Of a DNA stretch of 64,000 nucleotides, positions 1-8,894 are shown in pieces. The stretch lies in NCBI RefSeq assembly GCF_010811875.1, contig NZ_VKHP01000004.1, forward strand, positions 38,255 to 102,254. Direction: 5' to 3'. Numbering within the stretch: position 1 is the first letter of the stretch; the number at the start of each line of letters is the position of its first letter. A program made the position numbers and the translations under genes. The notes below the pieces were generated by a model. The model did no database searches. It was not told where the DNA came from and was given only the letters and a program-made list of their open reading frames with translations. The DNA comes from Bradyrhizobium uaiense (lineage in GTDB: Bacteria; Pseudomonadota; Alphaproteobacteria; Rhizobiales; Xanthobacteraceae).

Positions 1-179
1 CGCCACACCAATGCCGCTGATATCACGTCATGTCCGTCACGGTAGATGTCGGCCCACACCTCGACAGGTTCGCCCGCGATGCGCTTGATCGGAAAGCGGC
101 CGCCATCGACCGACGGGTAGACATCGGTGATATGAAAAGTGCCATGGGCGCTCTCGACAGGCCGGAGGGTTTTGTTCAC
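1..179 (-). CDS. glgE: alpha-1,4-glucan:maltose-1-phosphate maltosyltransferase, N-terminal part
   Basis: Only the first ~60 codons are in the window; the rest lies to the left. The product would add maltosyl units from maltose-1-phosphate to alpha-1,4-glucans in the cytosol, as in the GlgE route from trehalose to glucan. The visible residues include DVYPSVDGGRFPIKR and GEPVEVWADIYRDGHDV, the hallmark of the N-terminal domain that precedes the GH13 barrel in GlgE (DUF3416). I place the start at a GTG (VNKTLRPVES...); the frame stays open upstream but has no ATG and no family resemblance there. It is divergent from malQ, with ~200 bp between them for both promoters. The family call is firm and the exact start is less so. 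Confidence 0.85.
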   Translation of the reverse strand, partial: MNKTLRPVESAHGTFHITDVYPSVDGGRFPIKRIAGEPVEVWADIYRDGHDVISAALVW

Positions 180-382
180 GGTGATGCCGCCATTGAAAAT
201 GCAAATGACGTCCCGACGCCGGGAAGGAGGCGCGCCAGACCCATATAGAAAGCCGCTCGCCGGACAATGGTTCCCGGCGGGAACGCTTGATAGGGTAGAG
301 CGTTGAACATCAACTATCCCTTTCCCGTATCTGTACAATTTAGCAACGATCCCGATACCGTTGCGAGCAAGCAGCGTGCCGA

Positions 383-2332
383 ATGGACCTTTACGCCAAA
401 GCCCAGACCCTGGGAATCCAGACCGAGTATATCGATGGTAGCGGTCACCGCCGTGTGACAACCCCCGAGGCGCTGACGGCGATCCTCGCGGCGCTGCCGC
501 CCCAGACGCCGCGGCGGATCGTCGCCGATCCCGTGGTCGTCAGAGGCAGCCATGGTGGGCAAACGCAGCTCGCCGAGACGGCCCGGCTTCCGGTGCAATG
601 GAAGGTCACGAACGGCACCGCGGTGCTTGCGCAGGGCGCGGCGCATGAGCGGAATGTGACGTGGCCGTCCGGTCTGGCGGAAGGCGTGCACCGGTTGCAG
701 CTATCGGATGCATCGGGCAGCGAGGAATTGCCGCTGCTGGTGGCGCCGGAAGGCGCGTTCGGCGGCGCGTTCGATCGCTGCTGGGTGATCGCGGTCCAGC
801 TTTACGGCGTGCGCTCCGCGCGCAATTGGGGCATCGGTGATTTTACCGACCTGCAAGCGCTGCTCGAATTCGCCCATCAGCTCGGCGCAGATGGCATCGG
901 GCTCAATCCGCTGCATGCGTTGTTCGACGACCGGCCGGGCGATTGCAGCCCGTATTCGCCGAACAGTCGGCTGTTCCTCAACGCGCTCTATGTCGACGTC
1001 GACCGGATTCCCGAATTCCGCACCGATTCCGAGACGCAAGCCGCGCTGGCGCAACTGCGCAGCCATGACATGGTCGACTATATCGGCGTCGCGGCGCTGA
1101 AATGGCCTGCGCTGCGCGCGGCCTTCGCCGCCTTCAAGGCCAATCCCGGCCCCGGCCGCCGGCAGGATTTCGAGGCCTATCGCAACGAGCAGGGCACGCT
1201 GCTGTCGCGCTTCGCCTGCTTCGAGACGATGCGGCACAAATTCAACAAGCCGTGGTGGGAGTGGCCGGACGAATGGCGGCAGCCCAACGACGCGGTCTGC
1301 GCCAAATTGCGCGAGGCGCGCGACAGCGCGGCCGAGGTCGAGTTTGTCGAGTTCGTGCAATGGACCGCGGACCGTCAGCTCGGTGCTTGCCAGGCGCTGG
1401 CGCACAAGCTCGGCATGCGGGTCGGGCTCTATCTCGATGTCGCCGTCGGCGTGCAGTCGGATGGTTTCGACGCCTGGAATGAGCAGGTCGCGATCTCGCG
1501 TCATCTCGGCGTCGGCGCGCCGCCGGACCCGCTCAACACCGCGGGCCAGGACTGGGGACTGGCCGGCTTCAACGCCGCCGGCCTCGAACAGCGCTTGTTC
1601 GAGCCGTTCCGGCAGATGCTGCGCGCCTCGATGCACCATGCCGGCGCGATCAGGCTCGACCATGCCTTCGGGCTGAAGCGGCTTTATCTTGTGCCGGGCG
1701 GTTTCGGCCCGGCCAACGGCGCCTATGTGCTGATGCCGTTCGAGGCGCTGCTGGCGGCGACCGCGCAGGAGAGTGTGGCGAGCCGCTGCGTCGTCATCGG
1801 CGAGGACCTCGGCACCGTGCCGCCGGGTTTCCGCGAGCAGATGAACGGCTGGGGTATCTGGTCCTATCTTGTGATGATGTTCGAGCAGGATGACCAGCGC
1901 GCCTTCCGCAACGCCGACCACTATCTGCCGAATGCGCTGGTCACCTTCAACACCCACGATCTCTCGACCTATGCCGGCTGGCGCTCGTTCAGCGACCTCA
2001 AGACCAAGCGCGCGCTCGGTATTGATCCCGGCGAGACCGACCAGGGGCGCTGGGACGCGCTGGGTCAGCTCGACGACGTGCTGCGCCGGCACGACATCCA
2101 CCACAACGACTTCTATTCGGTGGTGAGCTTCATGGCACGGACCCGGTCGCGGATGATGGCGGTTTCGATGGAGGATCTGCTCGGCATCGTCGAGCAGCCG
2201 AATATCCCCGGTACCGTCTACGAGCATCCGAACTGGAAGCGGCGGCTGCCGGTCCCGCTCGAGCAACTCGCGTCGACGATCGACATCGACGCGCTCAAGC
2301 GCGCAACCCGTGAGCGGTCGCACGCAAGATAA
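383..2332 (+). CDS. malQ: 4-alpha-glucanotransferase (amylomaltase)
   Basis: A 649-residue cytosolic GH77 enzyme that transfers alpha-1,4-glucan segments between maltodextrins and releases glucose. The expected catalytic blocks are present: the nucleophile Asp in AIRLDHAFGLKR, the acid/base Glu in VIGEDLGTVP, and the transition-state Asp in FNTHDLSTYAGW. The N-terminal extension (residues 1-130) resembles the accessory N-terminal region of proteobacterial MalQ. It starts at ATG (MDLYAKAQTLGIQ). The GH15 gene follows 15 bp downstream and is probably co-transcribed. With divergent glgE this forms a glycogen/maltodextrin turnover unit. Confidence 0.93.
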   Translation: MDLYAKAQTLGIQTEYIDGSGHRRVTTPEALTAILAALPPQTPRRIVADPVVVRGSHGGQTQLAETARLPVQWKVTNGTAVLAQGAAHERNVTWPSGLAEGVHRLQLSDASGSEELPLLVAPEGAFGGAFDRCWVIAVQLYGVRSARNWGIGDFTDLQALLEFAHQLGADGIGLNPLHALFDDRPGDCSPYSPNSRLFLNALYVDVDRIPEFRTDSETQAALAQLRSHDMVDYIGVAALKWPALRAAFAAFKANPGPGRRQDFEAYRNEQGTLLSRFACFETMRHKFNKPWWEWPDEWRQPNDAVCAKLREARDSAAEVEFVEFVQWTADRQLGACQALAHKLGMRVGLYLDVAVGVQSDGFDAWNEQVAISRHLGVGAPPDPLNTAGQDWGLAGFNAAGLEQRLFEPFRQMLRASMHHAGAIRLDHAFGLKRLYLVPGGFGPANGAYVLMPFEALLAATAQESVASRCVVIGEDLGTVPPGFREQMNGWGIWSYLVMMFEQDDQRAFRNADHYLPNALVTFNTHDLSTYAGWRSFSDLKTKRALGIDPGETDQGRWDALGQLDDVLRRHDIHHNDFYSVVSFMARTRSRMMAVSMEDLLGIVEQPNIPGTVYEHPNWKRRLPVPLEQLASTIDIDALKRATRERSHAR

Positions 2333-2347
2333 CGCGGAGCACGGTGT

Positions 2348-4156
2348 GTGGCTTCCCGGATCGAAGACTATGGACTGATCGGCGATTGCGAGACCGCAGC
2401 GCTGGTCGGCCGCGACGGCTCGATCGATTGGCTGTGCTGGCCGGCATTCGATTCCGATGCCTGCTTCGCGGCGCTGCTCGGCACCTCAAAGAATGGCCGC
2501 TGGCAGCTGGCGCCCGCCGAGGCGATCAAGCGGACCTCGCGCCGCTACCTGGACGATACGCTGATCCTGGAGACCCGGTTCGAGACCGAGGGAGGCGTGG
2601 TTGCGCTGATCGACTTCATGCCGCCGCGCGGAAACGCTTCCGATGTGGTCCGCCTCGTTCGCGGCATCAGCGGCCGCGTCAAGATGCACATGGAGCTGGT
2701 GATCCGGTTCGGCTTCGGCGTCGATGTGCCCTGGGTGAAGAAGAATCCGGACGGCGAGGGGCTGCTGGCGATCTGCGGGCAGGACATGACCGTGCTGCGC
2801 ACACCGGTCGAAACATCAGGCAAGGATCTGACCACGATCGCCGATTTCGAGATCGGCGAGGGCGACACCGTGCCGTTCGTCCTGACCTACGGCGCGTCCT
2901 TTCAACCGGTGCCGGCGCCGATCGATCCCGAGGCGGCGCTGAAGGACACCGAGGACTACTGGAGGGAATGGTGCAGCCGCTCAACCTATGACGGCGGTGA
3001 TCTGCGCGGCCTCGTGATGCGCTCGCTGATCACGCTGAAGGCGCTGACCTTCAGGCCGACCGGCGGCATTGTCGCGGCAGCCACTACGTCATTGCCGGAA
3101 AAGCTCGGCGGCGCGCGGAACTGGGACTACCGCTTCTGCTGGCTGCGCGACGCCACCTTCACGCTGCTGGCGCTGATGAATTCGGGCTATACCGAGGAAG
3201 CAGCGGCCTGGCACAACTGGCTGCTGCGGGCTGCCGCAGGCGCGCCGGCCAACATGCAGATCATGTACGGCATCCTGGGCCAGCGTCGCCTGCTGGAATG
3301 GGAAGCCGGCTGGCTGCCCGGCTATGAGGGCGCGACGCCGGTCCGCGTCGGCAACGCCGCGCATGCGCAGCTTCAGCTCGATGTCTACGGCGAGCTGATC
3401 GACGCCTTCCACCAGTCCCGCATGGCTATGCTCAAGCTCGACGAGGAGAACTGGTCGCTCGAATGCACCGTGGTCGGTCATCTCGCCGATGTCTGGGACC
3501 AGCCCGATCACGGCATCTGGGAGCGCCGCGGCACGCCCAAACACTACGTGTTCTCCAAGGTGATGTGCTGGGTCGCGTTCGACCGCGCCATCAAGAGCGC
3601 GGAGCGGTTCGGCTTCAAGGCGCCGCTGGTCAAATGGCGGGTGCTGCGCGAGGCCATCCATCGCGACGTCTGTCGGCGGGGCTTCGACCCTGATCTCAAC
3701 AGCTTCGTCGAGAGCTATGGTTCAAAGCTGCTCGACGCCAGCCTGCTGCTGCTGCCGTCGGTCGGCTTCCTGCCGCCGACCGATCCGCGCATTCGCGGTA
3801 CGATCGAGGCGGTCGACCGGCACATGATGCGTGGCGGGTTCGTGCTGCGTCACGATCCGCGCGACATATCCGATGAAATCCAGCCGATCGAGGGGGCGTT
3901 CCTGGCCTGCAGCCTGTGGCTCGCCGACGCCCATGTGCTGGCGGGAGAGGTCGACAAGGCGCAGACCATGTTCGACCGCGTGGTGGCGGTCGCCAACGAT
4001 CTCGGGCTGCTGGCGGAGGAATTCGACTCCGTCGCCGGCCGGCAGACCGGCAATTTCCCGCAGGCGCTGACCCATATCGCGCTGATCAACACGGCGCACA
4101 ATCTCAGTGCCGCGAGGGCCGACGCCGAGAAGCCCGTGGTGCAGCGGTCGACCTGA
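2348..4156 (+). CDS. glycoside hydrolase family 15 (glucoamylase- or trehalase-like)
   Basis: A 602-residue cytosolic protein starting at GTG. The N-terminus (YGLIGDCETAALVGRDGSID) is the beta-sandwich opening of bacterial GH15 proteins. The (alpha/alpha)6 barrel follows from about residue 215, with GGARNWDYRFCWLRDATFT. The second catalytic carboxylate region is FVLRHDPRDISDEIQPIEGAFLAC, centred on the Glu of IEGAFL. GH15 members of this type hydrolyse alpha-glucosidic bonds with inversion, and some, such as the mycobacterial enzyme, act on trehalose. Between malQ and divergent glgE either maltodextrin or trehalose is plausible; sequence alone does not decide. A strong hairpin follows the stop codon directly. 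Confidence 0.88.
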   Translation: MASRIEDYGLIGDCETAALVGRDGSIDWLCWPAFDSDACFAALLGTSKNGRWQLAPAEAIKRTSRRYLDDTLILETRFETEGGVVALIDFMPPRGNASDVVRLVRGISGRVKMHMELVIRFGFGVDVPWVKKNPDGEGLLAICGQDMTVLRTPVETSGKDLTTIADFEIGEGDTVPFVLTYGASFQPVPAPIDPEAALKDTEDYWREWCSRSTYDGGDLRGLVMRSLITLKALTFRPTGGIVAAATTSLPEKLGGARNWDYRFCWLRDATFTLLALMNSGYTEEAAAWHNWLLRAAAGAPANMQIMYGILGQRRLLEWEAGWLPGYEGATPVRVGNAAHAQLQLDVYGELIDAFHQSRMAMLKLDEENWSLECTVVGHLADVWDQPDHGIWERRGTPKHYVFSKVMCWVAFDRAIKSAERFGFKAPLVKWRVLREAIHRDVCRRGFDPDLNSFVESYGSKLLDASLLLLPSVGFLPPTDPRIRGTIEAVDRHMMRGGFVLRHDPRDISDEIQPIEGAFLACSLWLADAHVLAGEVDKAQTMFDRVVAVANDLGLLAEEFDSVAGRQTGNFPQALTHIALINTAHNLSAARADAEKPVVQRST

Positions 4157-4217
4157 TTTTCCGGATCGTGCCTTAAAGCATGATCCGGAAAAGTGCGAAG
4201 CGGTTTTCCGAAAAGGC
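4157..4217. repeat. palindromic extragenic repeat with 11-bp stem, terminator-like
   Basis: TTTTCCGGATC (4157-4167) pairs exactly with GATCCGGAAAA (4182-4192) across a 14-nt loop, immediately after the GH15 stop. The right half, GCATGATCCGGAAAAGTG then CGGTTTTCC, recurs at 51583-51614, so this belongs to a dispersed family. It lies between converging genes and may also end transcription. Confidence 0.75.
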
Positions 4218-4233
4218 GATACTCAAACAAGGA

Positions 4234-4278
4234 GCTAAAGCGCGATGACGATTCAACCCAATCTCATCGCGCTTTAGC
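4234..4278. repeat. inverted repeat, 15-bp perfect arms
   Basis: GCTAAAGCGCGATGA (4234-4248) and its exact complement (4264-4278) enclose a 15-nt loop. The right arm overlaps the stop codon of the leftward HAD phosphatase gene, so the structure lies at the 3' ends of both converging transcripts and probably acts as a bidirectional terminator. Confidence 0.7.
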
Positions 4279-5080
4279 GGCCCGTCGTCAGCACGACATC
4301 CATGGCGCGTGCGAAACCGTCGTTCTCGTTGGTCTCAGTGACATGCGTGGCGCGCGCCTTCACGTCATCGCTGGCGTTGCCCATCGCAAACGAGATTCCG
4401 CTACGCGCGAACATCGGCAGATCGTTCTGCATGTCGCCGATCGTGGCGACATTCTCGAGCGGCACGCCGAGGCGCTTGGCGATGCCCTCGACGAAGGTGC
4501 CCTTGTCGTGGCCGGGCGGAGTGACGTCGAGATAGTAGGTCTGTGAGCGGACCGCGGTCGCGTCACGGCCGACCATCTGCTGCATGTCGGCTTCGCAGCG
4601 TTGCAGCAGGGGCGCATCCGAGCTGGCGCCGACGATCTTGCAGGCCTGGTCGAGATAGGGCGCGAAGTCGTCGACGATGGTCGGGTCATGCTTGATCGCG
4701 CGCTTTTCGTGCGCGTTGTACTCGCCGTCTGGATTTCGGGTCAGCCAGCGGTCGTTGGTGAACAGCCAGATATCGATGCCGCGCTCGCGGAGTAGGTCGA
4801 CGGCCCGCCTGGCCACGGCCGGGGGGATCACATGCTGCTCGATCGGCTTCAATTGCGGATCGACGATCGACGAGCCGTTGAAGGCGCCGATCGGCAGCGT
4901 GATCGCGAGCGGCGCGACCAGGAAGCCCATCCCGATGGTCGGCCGGCTGGAGACGATGGTGAAGCCGATGCCGGCCTCATGCAGCCTGCGTACCGCCGTC
5001 AGGGCGCCGTCGGTCAAGGTCTTGTCCTTGGTGAGCAGCGTACCGTCGACATCGGAGACGACAAGGGCGATGCGGGTCAT
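4274..5080 (-). CDS. Cof-type HAD-IIB hydrolase (sugar-phosphate phosphatase family)
   Basis: A 268-residue cytosolic phosphatase. HAD motif I is VVSDVDGTLLTKDK (Asp10 nucleophile, Asp12), motif II is the Ser region in FTIVSSRP, and motif IV is GDMQNDLPMF near the C-terminus; the C2-type cap lies between. Cof-like proteins dephosphorylate sugar phosphates, nucleotides or cofactors, and the substrate cannot be read from sequence. It is the last gene of the pentose phosphate operon and overlaps gntK by 4 bp (ATGA), which indicates translational coupling. An overflow or repair phosphatase for intermediates of the pathway is a reasonable inference. Confidence 0.87.
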   Translation of the reverse strand: MTRIALVVSDVDGTLLTKDKTLTDGALTAVRRLHEAGIGFTIVSSRPTIGMGFLVAPLAITLPIGAFNGSSIVDPQLKPIEQHVIPPAVARRAVDLLRERGIDIWLFTNDRWLTRNPDGEYNAHEKRAIKHDPTIVDDFAPYLDQACKIVGASSDAPLLQRCEADMQQMVGRDATAVRSQTYYLDVTPPGHDKGTFVEGIAKRLGVPLENVATIGDMQNDLPMFARSGISFAMGNASDDVKARATHVTETNENDGFARAMDVVLTTGR

Positions 5081-5610
5081 GAGCGGTCCAGCTTCAATTG
5101 AGTGACGATGTCTTCGATGATGGTGTCGACCGATCGGTCGATCGCGACCGTAATCGGGCGCTCGTCCGGCGTCGGCGGCTCCAGCGTCCTGAACTGGCTG
5201 GCGAGCAGGCCCGGTGGCATGAAATGGTCCTTGCGCGCGGCCAGCCGCCCGGCGATCAGCTCCTGCGTGCCGTCGAGGAAGACGATCCGGATATCCTCGC
5301 GGCCATGCACCAGGATGTCGCGATAGCTGCGCTTCAGCGCGGAGCAGGCGATGACGGCGCGCTCGCGGACGCCGCAGGTGCGGTCGATCTCATGGGCGAT
5401 CGCGCGCAGCCAGGGCCAGCGATCCTCGTCGGTGAGCGGCTGGCCGGAATGCATCTTCGCGACATTGCTCGGCGGATGAAAGCTGTCGCCGTCCTCGAAG
5501 CGCCAGCCGATCCGGATTGCAAGGCGGTCGGCGATGGTGCTCTTGCCCGATCCGGAGACGCCCATCACGACCAGTGCGCAGGGGTTTTGCCTGTCACCCA
5601 AGGAAGTCAC
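5077..5610 (-). CDS. gntK: gluconokinase
   Basis: A 177-residue P-loop kinase that phosphorylates D-gluconate to 6-phosphogluconate with ATP. The Walker A motif is VMGVSGSGKST. The substrate region FEDGDSFHPPSNVAKM and the downstream GQPLTDEDRWPWL are diagnostic for the GntK family, as is VIACSALKRSYRD. Length is normal for the family. It sits between pgl and the HAD phosphatase in a leftward operon, so gluconate enters at the metabolite made by Zwf plus Pgl. The periplasmic PQQ sugar dehydrogenase elsewhere in the window could help supply aldonates; that link is inference. Confidence 0.92.
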   Translation of the reverse strand: MTSLGDRQNPCALVVMGVSGSGKSTIADRLAIRIGWRFEDGDSFHPPSNVAKMHSGQPLTDEDRWPWLRAIAHEIDRTCGVRERAVIACSALKRSYRDILVHGREDIRIVFLDGTQELIAGRLAARKDHFMPPGLLASQFRTLEPPTPDERPITVAIDRSVDTIIEDIVTQLKLDRS

Positions 5611-5631
5611 CCAAGAAACTCATCGAGAAAA

Positions 5632-6384
5632 TCACCCAAGGAAGCCCTCCGGCAGCGCGGCCTGGTCGATCAGCCAGACGGTTTCGCCCAGCGATCGCGC
5701 GCGGTTTGCCGGCAGGTTCTCGCCTGCGAACAGGCGCGTCAAGATCGCGCGCTTGTTTTCGCCCGCGACCTCGAACAGCATCTCGCGGCAAGAGGCGAGC
5801 GCGGGCAGGGTCAGCGACACCCGCGGCACGAACGGCTCGACATTGGCCTTGGGCACCCCGACCACCCAGCGCGCGGTTTCCTCGACCGCGGGATATCCGG
5901 GAAACAACGAGGCGGTGTGGCCGTCGGGCCCGATGCCCATCAGCACCAGGTCGAACAGCGGCCGCTTCGGATCGAGCTGCTCGGCGCCGTAAAACGCCAT
6001 CAGCTCGTTCTCGTACAGTGCCGCGCTGACGTCGGGATCCCTGAGGTCGGCGGTGTCGGTCGCGATCGGGTGCACATTCGCAGCCGGCGCGCAGCGGTCG
6101 AGGAAGGCTTGCCGCGCCATGCTCATGTTGTGCAGCTTGTCCTTGCGCGGCACCAGCCGCTCGTCGCCGATGAACCAGTCGATCCGGTCCCACGGAATCC
6201 TCGCGCGATAGTCCGGTGTCGCCAGCAGCTGGTAGAGCGCCTTGGGGCTGGAGCCGCCGGTGAGGCAGATCGCGATCCGGCCGGAGTTTTCGTCGATCCT
6301 TGCGATCACCCGCTCGGCGGCCGTCTTCGCCAGTGCCGCCGGATCGGCGACCGTGATGATCTTGCGCTCGCTGCCGGCGGCCAT
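5632..6384 (-). CDS. pgl: 6-phosphogluconolactonase
   Basis: A 250-residue DevB/SOL-type lactonase that hydrolyses 6-phosphogluconolactone to 6-phosphogluconate. Family signatures are ICLTGGSSPKALYQLL, DWFIGDERLVPRKDKLHNM and VLMGIGPDGHTASLFPG; the last carries the catalytic His. The start is MAAGSERKIITVADP. One base separates it from the zwf stop and 21 bp from gntK, so it is co-transcribed with its metabolic neighbours. Confidence 0.95.
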   Translation of the reverse strand: MAAGSERKIITVADPAALAKTAAERVIARIDENSGRIAICLTGGSSPKALYQLLATPDYRARIPWDRIDWFIGDERLVPRKDKLHNMSMARQAFLDRCAPAANVHPIATDTADLRDPDVSAALYENELMAFYGAEQLDPKRPLFDLVLMGIGPDGHTASLFPGYPAVEETARWVVGVPKANVEPFVPRVSLTLPALASCREMLFEVAGENKRAILTRLFAGENLPANRARSLGETVWLIDQAALPEGFLG

Positions 6385-6385
6385 G

Positions 6386-7891
6386 TCAGCCGAGCTTCCG
6401 CCAGCTGCGGCCGTCGCGCGTCAGCAGCGCGTTGGCGGCTTCCGGGCCTTCGCTGCCGGCCTTGTAGGGTTGCAGGCCGCGCCCGCCGGCGCTCTTCCAG
6501 GCGTCGAGGAAGGGCTGCACCGCCGTCCATCCGGCCTCGACGCTGTCGGCGCGCTGGAACAGCAGATTGTCGCCGATCATGCAGTCATAGATCAGCGTCT
6601 CGTAACCGGTCGACGGCTCGGCCTTGAAGTAGTCCTTGTAGCGGAACTTCATCTCGACGCCGTCGATGTTGATCGCCGGGCCCGGCACCTTGGTGTTGAA
6701 CTGCAGTTCGATGCCTTCGGTCGGCTCGGTGGAGATGACCAGGTAATTCTGCGACAAGCGTTCGACCGCGGTATCCCGGAACATCGCGAACGGCGCCTGC
6801 TTGAACTTGATCGCGATCTCGGTGCGTTTGGTGGTCAGGGCCTTGCCGGTGCGCAGATAGAACGGCACGCCGGCCCAGCGCCAATTGTCGATGGTCAGTT
6901 TCAGCGCGGCATAGGTCTCGGTCGAGCTGTCGGGCCTGACGTCCGGTGTCTTGAGGTAGTCCTCGATCTCGGCGTCGCCGATCCGGCCGGTGCGATACTG
7001 GCCGCGCACCGAATTGGACAGCGCCTCATGCTCGGTCTGGGTCTGGATCGCGCTCAGCACCTCGGCTTTCTCCGAGCGCACCGCATGGGCGTCGAAGCGC
7101 GCAGGCGGCTCCATCGTCACCAGCGATAGCAGCTGAAACAGATGGTTCGGCACCATGTCGCGCAGCGCACCGGTTGAGTCGTAGAAGCTGCCGCGATGGC
7201 CGACGCCGATCTTCTCGTCGACGGTGATCTGGATGTGGTCGATATGGTTGCGATTCCAGATCGGCTCGAACATGCCGTTGGCAAAGCGCAGCACCAGGAT
7301 GTTCTGCACGGTTTCCTTGCCGAGGTAATGGTCGATCCGGTAGATCTGGTGCTCGTCCATCAGCTTCAGCAGCGCGGCATTCAGCGCCTTGGCCGACGCC
7401 AGATCGGTGCCGAACGGCTTTTCGATGATCAGTCGCCGCCAGACGCCGTTCTCCGCCAGCATGCCGGTGCGCCCGAGCTGCTCGCTGATCGGCAGGAAGG
7501 CGTTCGGCGGGGTCGCCAGATAGAACAGCCGATTGCCGCCGGTGCCGCGCGCCTTCTCGAGCTTGTCGAGCCGTTCGTTCATGGCATCGAACGAGGCCGG
7601 ATCGCGCGGATCGGCCTCGATCGCCGTGACGCATTCGAACAGCCGCTTCGCGATCGCCTCATCCACGGGGCGGGTGGCGAACTTGCGCAGCCCCTGCAGC
7701 AGGCTGTCGGTCAGCTGCTCGCTCGACATGCCCTTGCGGACGACGCCGACGACGCAGAATTTTTCCGGCAGCAGATTGCCGGCGGCGAGATTGTAGAGCG
7801 CCGGAACGACCAGCCGGTGCGTCAGATCACCGGTGGCGCCGAAGATGATGAAGGAGCAGGGATCGGGTTTCTTCTGCACGTGACCTTCCAC
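6386..7891 (-). CDS. zwf: glucose-6-phosphate 1-dehydrogenase
   Basis: A 501-residue cytosolic enzyme oxidising glucose-6-phosphate to 6-phosphogluconolactone with NADP(+) or NAD(+). The nucleotide-binding site is FIIFGATGDLTHRLVVPALY. The active-site signature RIDHYLGKETVQNILVLRFAN holds the substrate Lys and catalytic His region. Full family length. It follows gnd by 7 bp and precedes pgl by 1 bp. The gene order tal-pgi, gnd, zwf, pgl, gntK puts the whole oxidative pentose phosphate entry under one promoter. Confidence 0.97.
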   Translation of the reverse strand: MEGHVQKKPDPCSFIIFGATGDLTHRLVVPALYNLAAGNLLPEKFCVVGVVRKGMSSEQLTDSLLQGLRKFATRPVDEAIAKRLFECVTAIEADPRDPASFDAMNERLDKLEKARGTGGNRLFYLATPPNAFLPISEQLGRTGMLAENGVWRRLIIEKPFGTDLASAKALNAALLKLMDEHQIYRIDHYLGKETVQNILVLRFANGMFEPIWNRNHIDHIQITVDEKIGVGHRGSFYDSTGALRDMVPNHLFQLLSLVTMEPPARFDAHAVRSEKAEVLSAIQTQTEHEALSNSVRGQYRTGRIGDAEIEDYLKTPDVRPDSSTETYAALKLTIDNWRWAGVPFYLRTGKALTTKRTEIAIKFKQAPFAMFRDTAVERLSQNYLVISTEPTEGIELQFNTKVPGPAINIDGVEMKFRYKDYFKAEPSTGYETLIYDCMIGDNLLFQRADSVEAGWTAVQPFLDAWKSAGGRGLQPYKAGSEGPEAANALLTRDGRSWRKLG

Positions 7892-7898
7892 GTTCGAT

Positions 7899-8882
7899 TC
7901 AAGACTTCTTCGGCGGCTCCTTGTGGCCCCCGAAACCTGCGCGCATCGCAGAGAGGATCTTCTCCGCGAAGGTGTGATCCTTGCGCGAACGGAAGCGCGT
8001 GTAGAGCGCGGCCGTCAGCACCTCGGCCGGCACGGCCTCGTCGACCGCGGCATTGACGGTCCAGCGGCCTTCGCCGGAATCCTCGACGAAGCCGGAATAA
8101 TTGTCGAGCGTGTGGTTCTGCGCCAGCGCCGAGGCGGTGAGGTCGAGCAGCCAGGACGGGATCACGCTGCCGCGCCGCCAGACCTCCGCGATGTCGGCGA
8201 TGTCGAGATCGAAGCGATGCTCCGGCGGCAGCGCCTCGATGTTGGCGTTCTTCAGGATGTCGAAGCCTTCGGCATAGGCCTGCATCAGGCCGTATTCGAT
8301 GCCGTTGTGGATCATCTTGACGAAATGCCCGGCGCCAACAGGACCGGCGTGAATGTAGCCCTGTTCGATGCGCGGATCGCGGCCGTCGCGGCCCTGGGTG
8401 TGCGGAATGTCGCCGATCCCGGGCGCGAGTGTCCTGAAGATCGGGTCGAGGCGGTCGACCACCGGCTTGTCGCCGCCGATCATCATGCAGTAGCCGCGCT
8501 CGATGCCCCAGATGCCGCCGCTGGTGCCGACATCGACATAATGCAGCCCGCGCTCCCTGAGCGCCTTGCCGCGGCGGACGTCGTCCTGCCAGAAGGTGTT
8601 GCCGCCGTCGATGATGACGTCGCCGGGCTGCATCAGCTTCGAGAGCGCCTCGATGGTGGCTTCGGTGATCTTGCCGGCCGGCAGCATCACCCAGGCGGTG
8701 CGCGGCGCTTCCAGCTTGAGGACAAAGTCCTCCAGCGACGAAGCGCCCGTGGCATTGTCCGCGACCAGCGCCGCGACTGCCTTGGGGTCCTTGTCATAGA
8801 CCACGGTGGTGTGGCCCTGGGTCATCAGGCGGCGGACGATGTTGCCGCCCATCCGCCCGAGGCCGATCATGCCGAGTTGCAT
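7899..8882 (-). CDS. gnd: 6-phosphogluconate dehydrogenase, decarboxylating (short form)
   Basis: 327 residues, the short form rather than the ~470-residue E. coli type; related short enzymes such as YqeC/GntZ are often NAD-dependent. The Rossmann motif is [27 protein letters not shown] and [11 protein letters not shown] are substrate-binding segments, and [16 protein letters not shown] carries the catalytic Lys. It converts 6-phosphogluconate to ribulose-5-phosphate and CO2. It follows tal-pgi by 12 bp. Cofactor preference is inferred from the family form and not read from a residue. Confidence 0.93.
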   Translation of the reverse strand: MQLGMIGLGRMGGNIVRRLMTQGHTTVVYDKDPKAVAALVADNATGASSLEDFVLKLEAPRTAWVMLPAGKITEATIEALSKLMQPGDVIIDGGNTFWQDDVRRGKALRERGLHYVDVGTSGGIWGIERGYCMMIGGDKPVVDRLDPIFRTLAPGIGDIPHTQGRDGRDPRIEQGYIHAGPVGAGHFVKMIHNGIEYGLMQAYAEGFDILKNANIEALPPEHRFDLDIADIAEVWRRGSVIPSWLLDLTASALAQNHTLDNYSGFVEDSGEGRWTVNAAVDEAVPAEVLTAALYTRFRSRKDHTFAEKILSAMRAGFGGHKEPPKKS

Positions 8883-8894
8883 CTGGGGCCTCCG

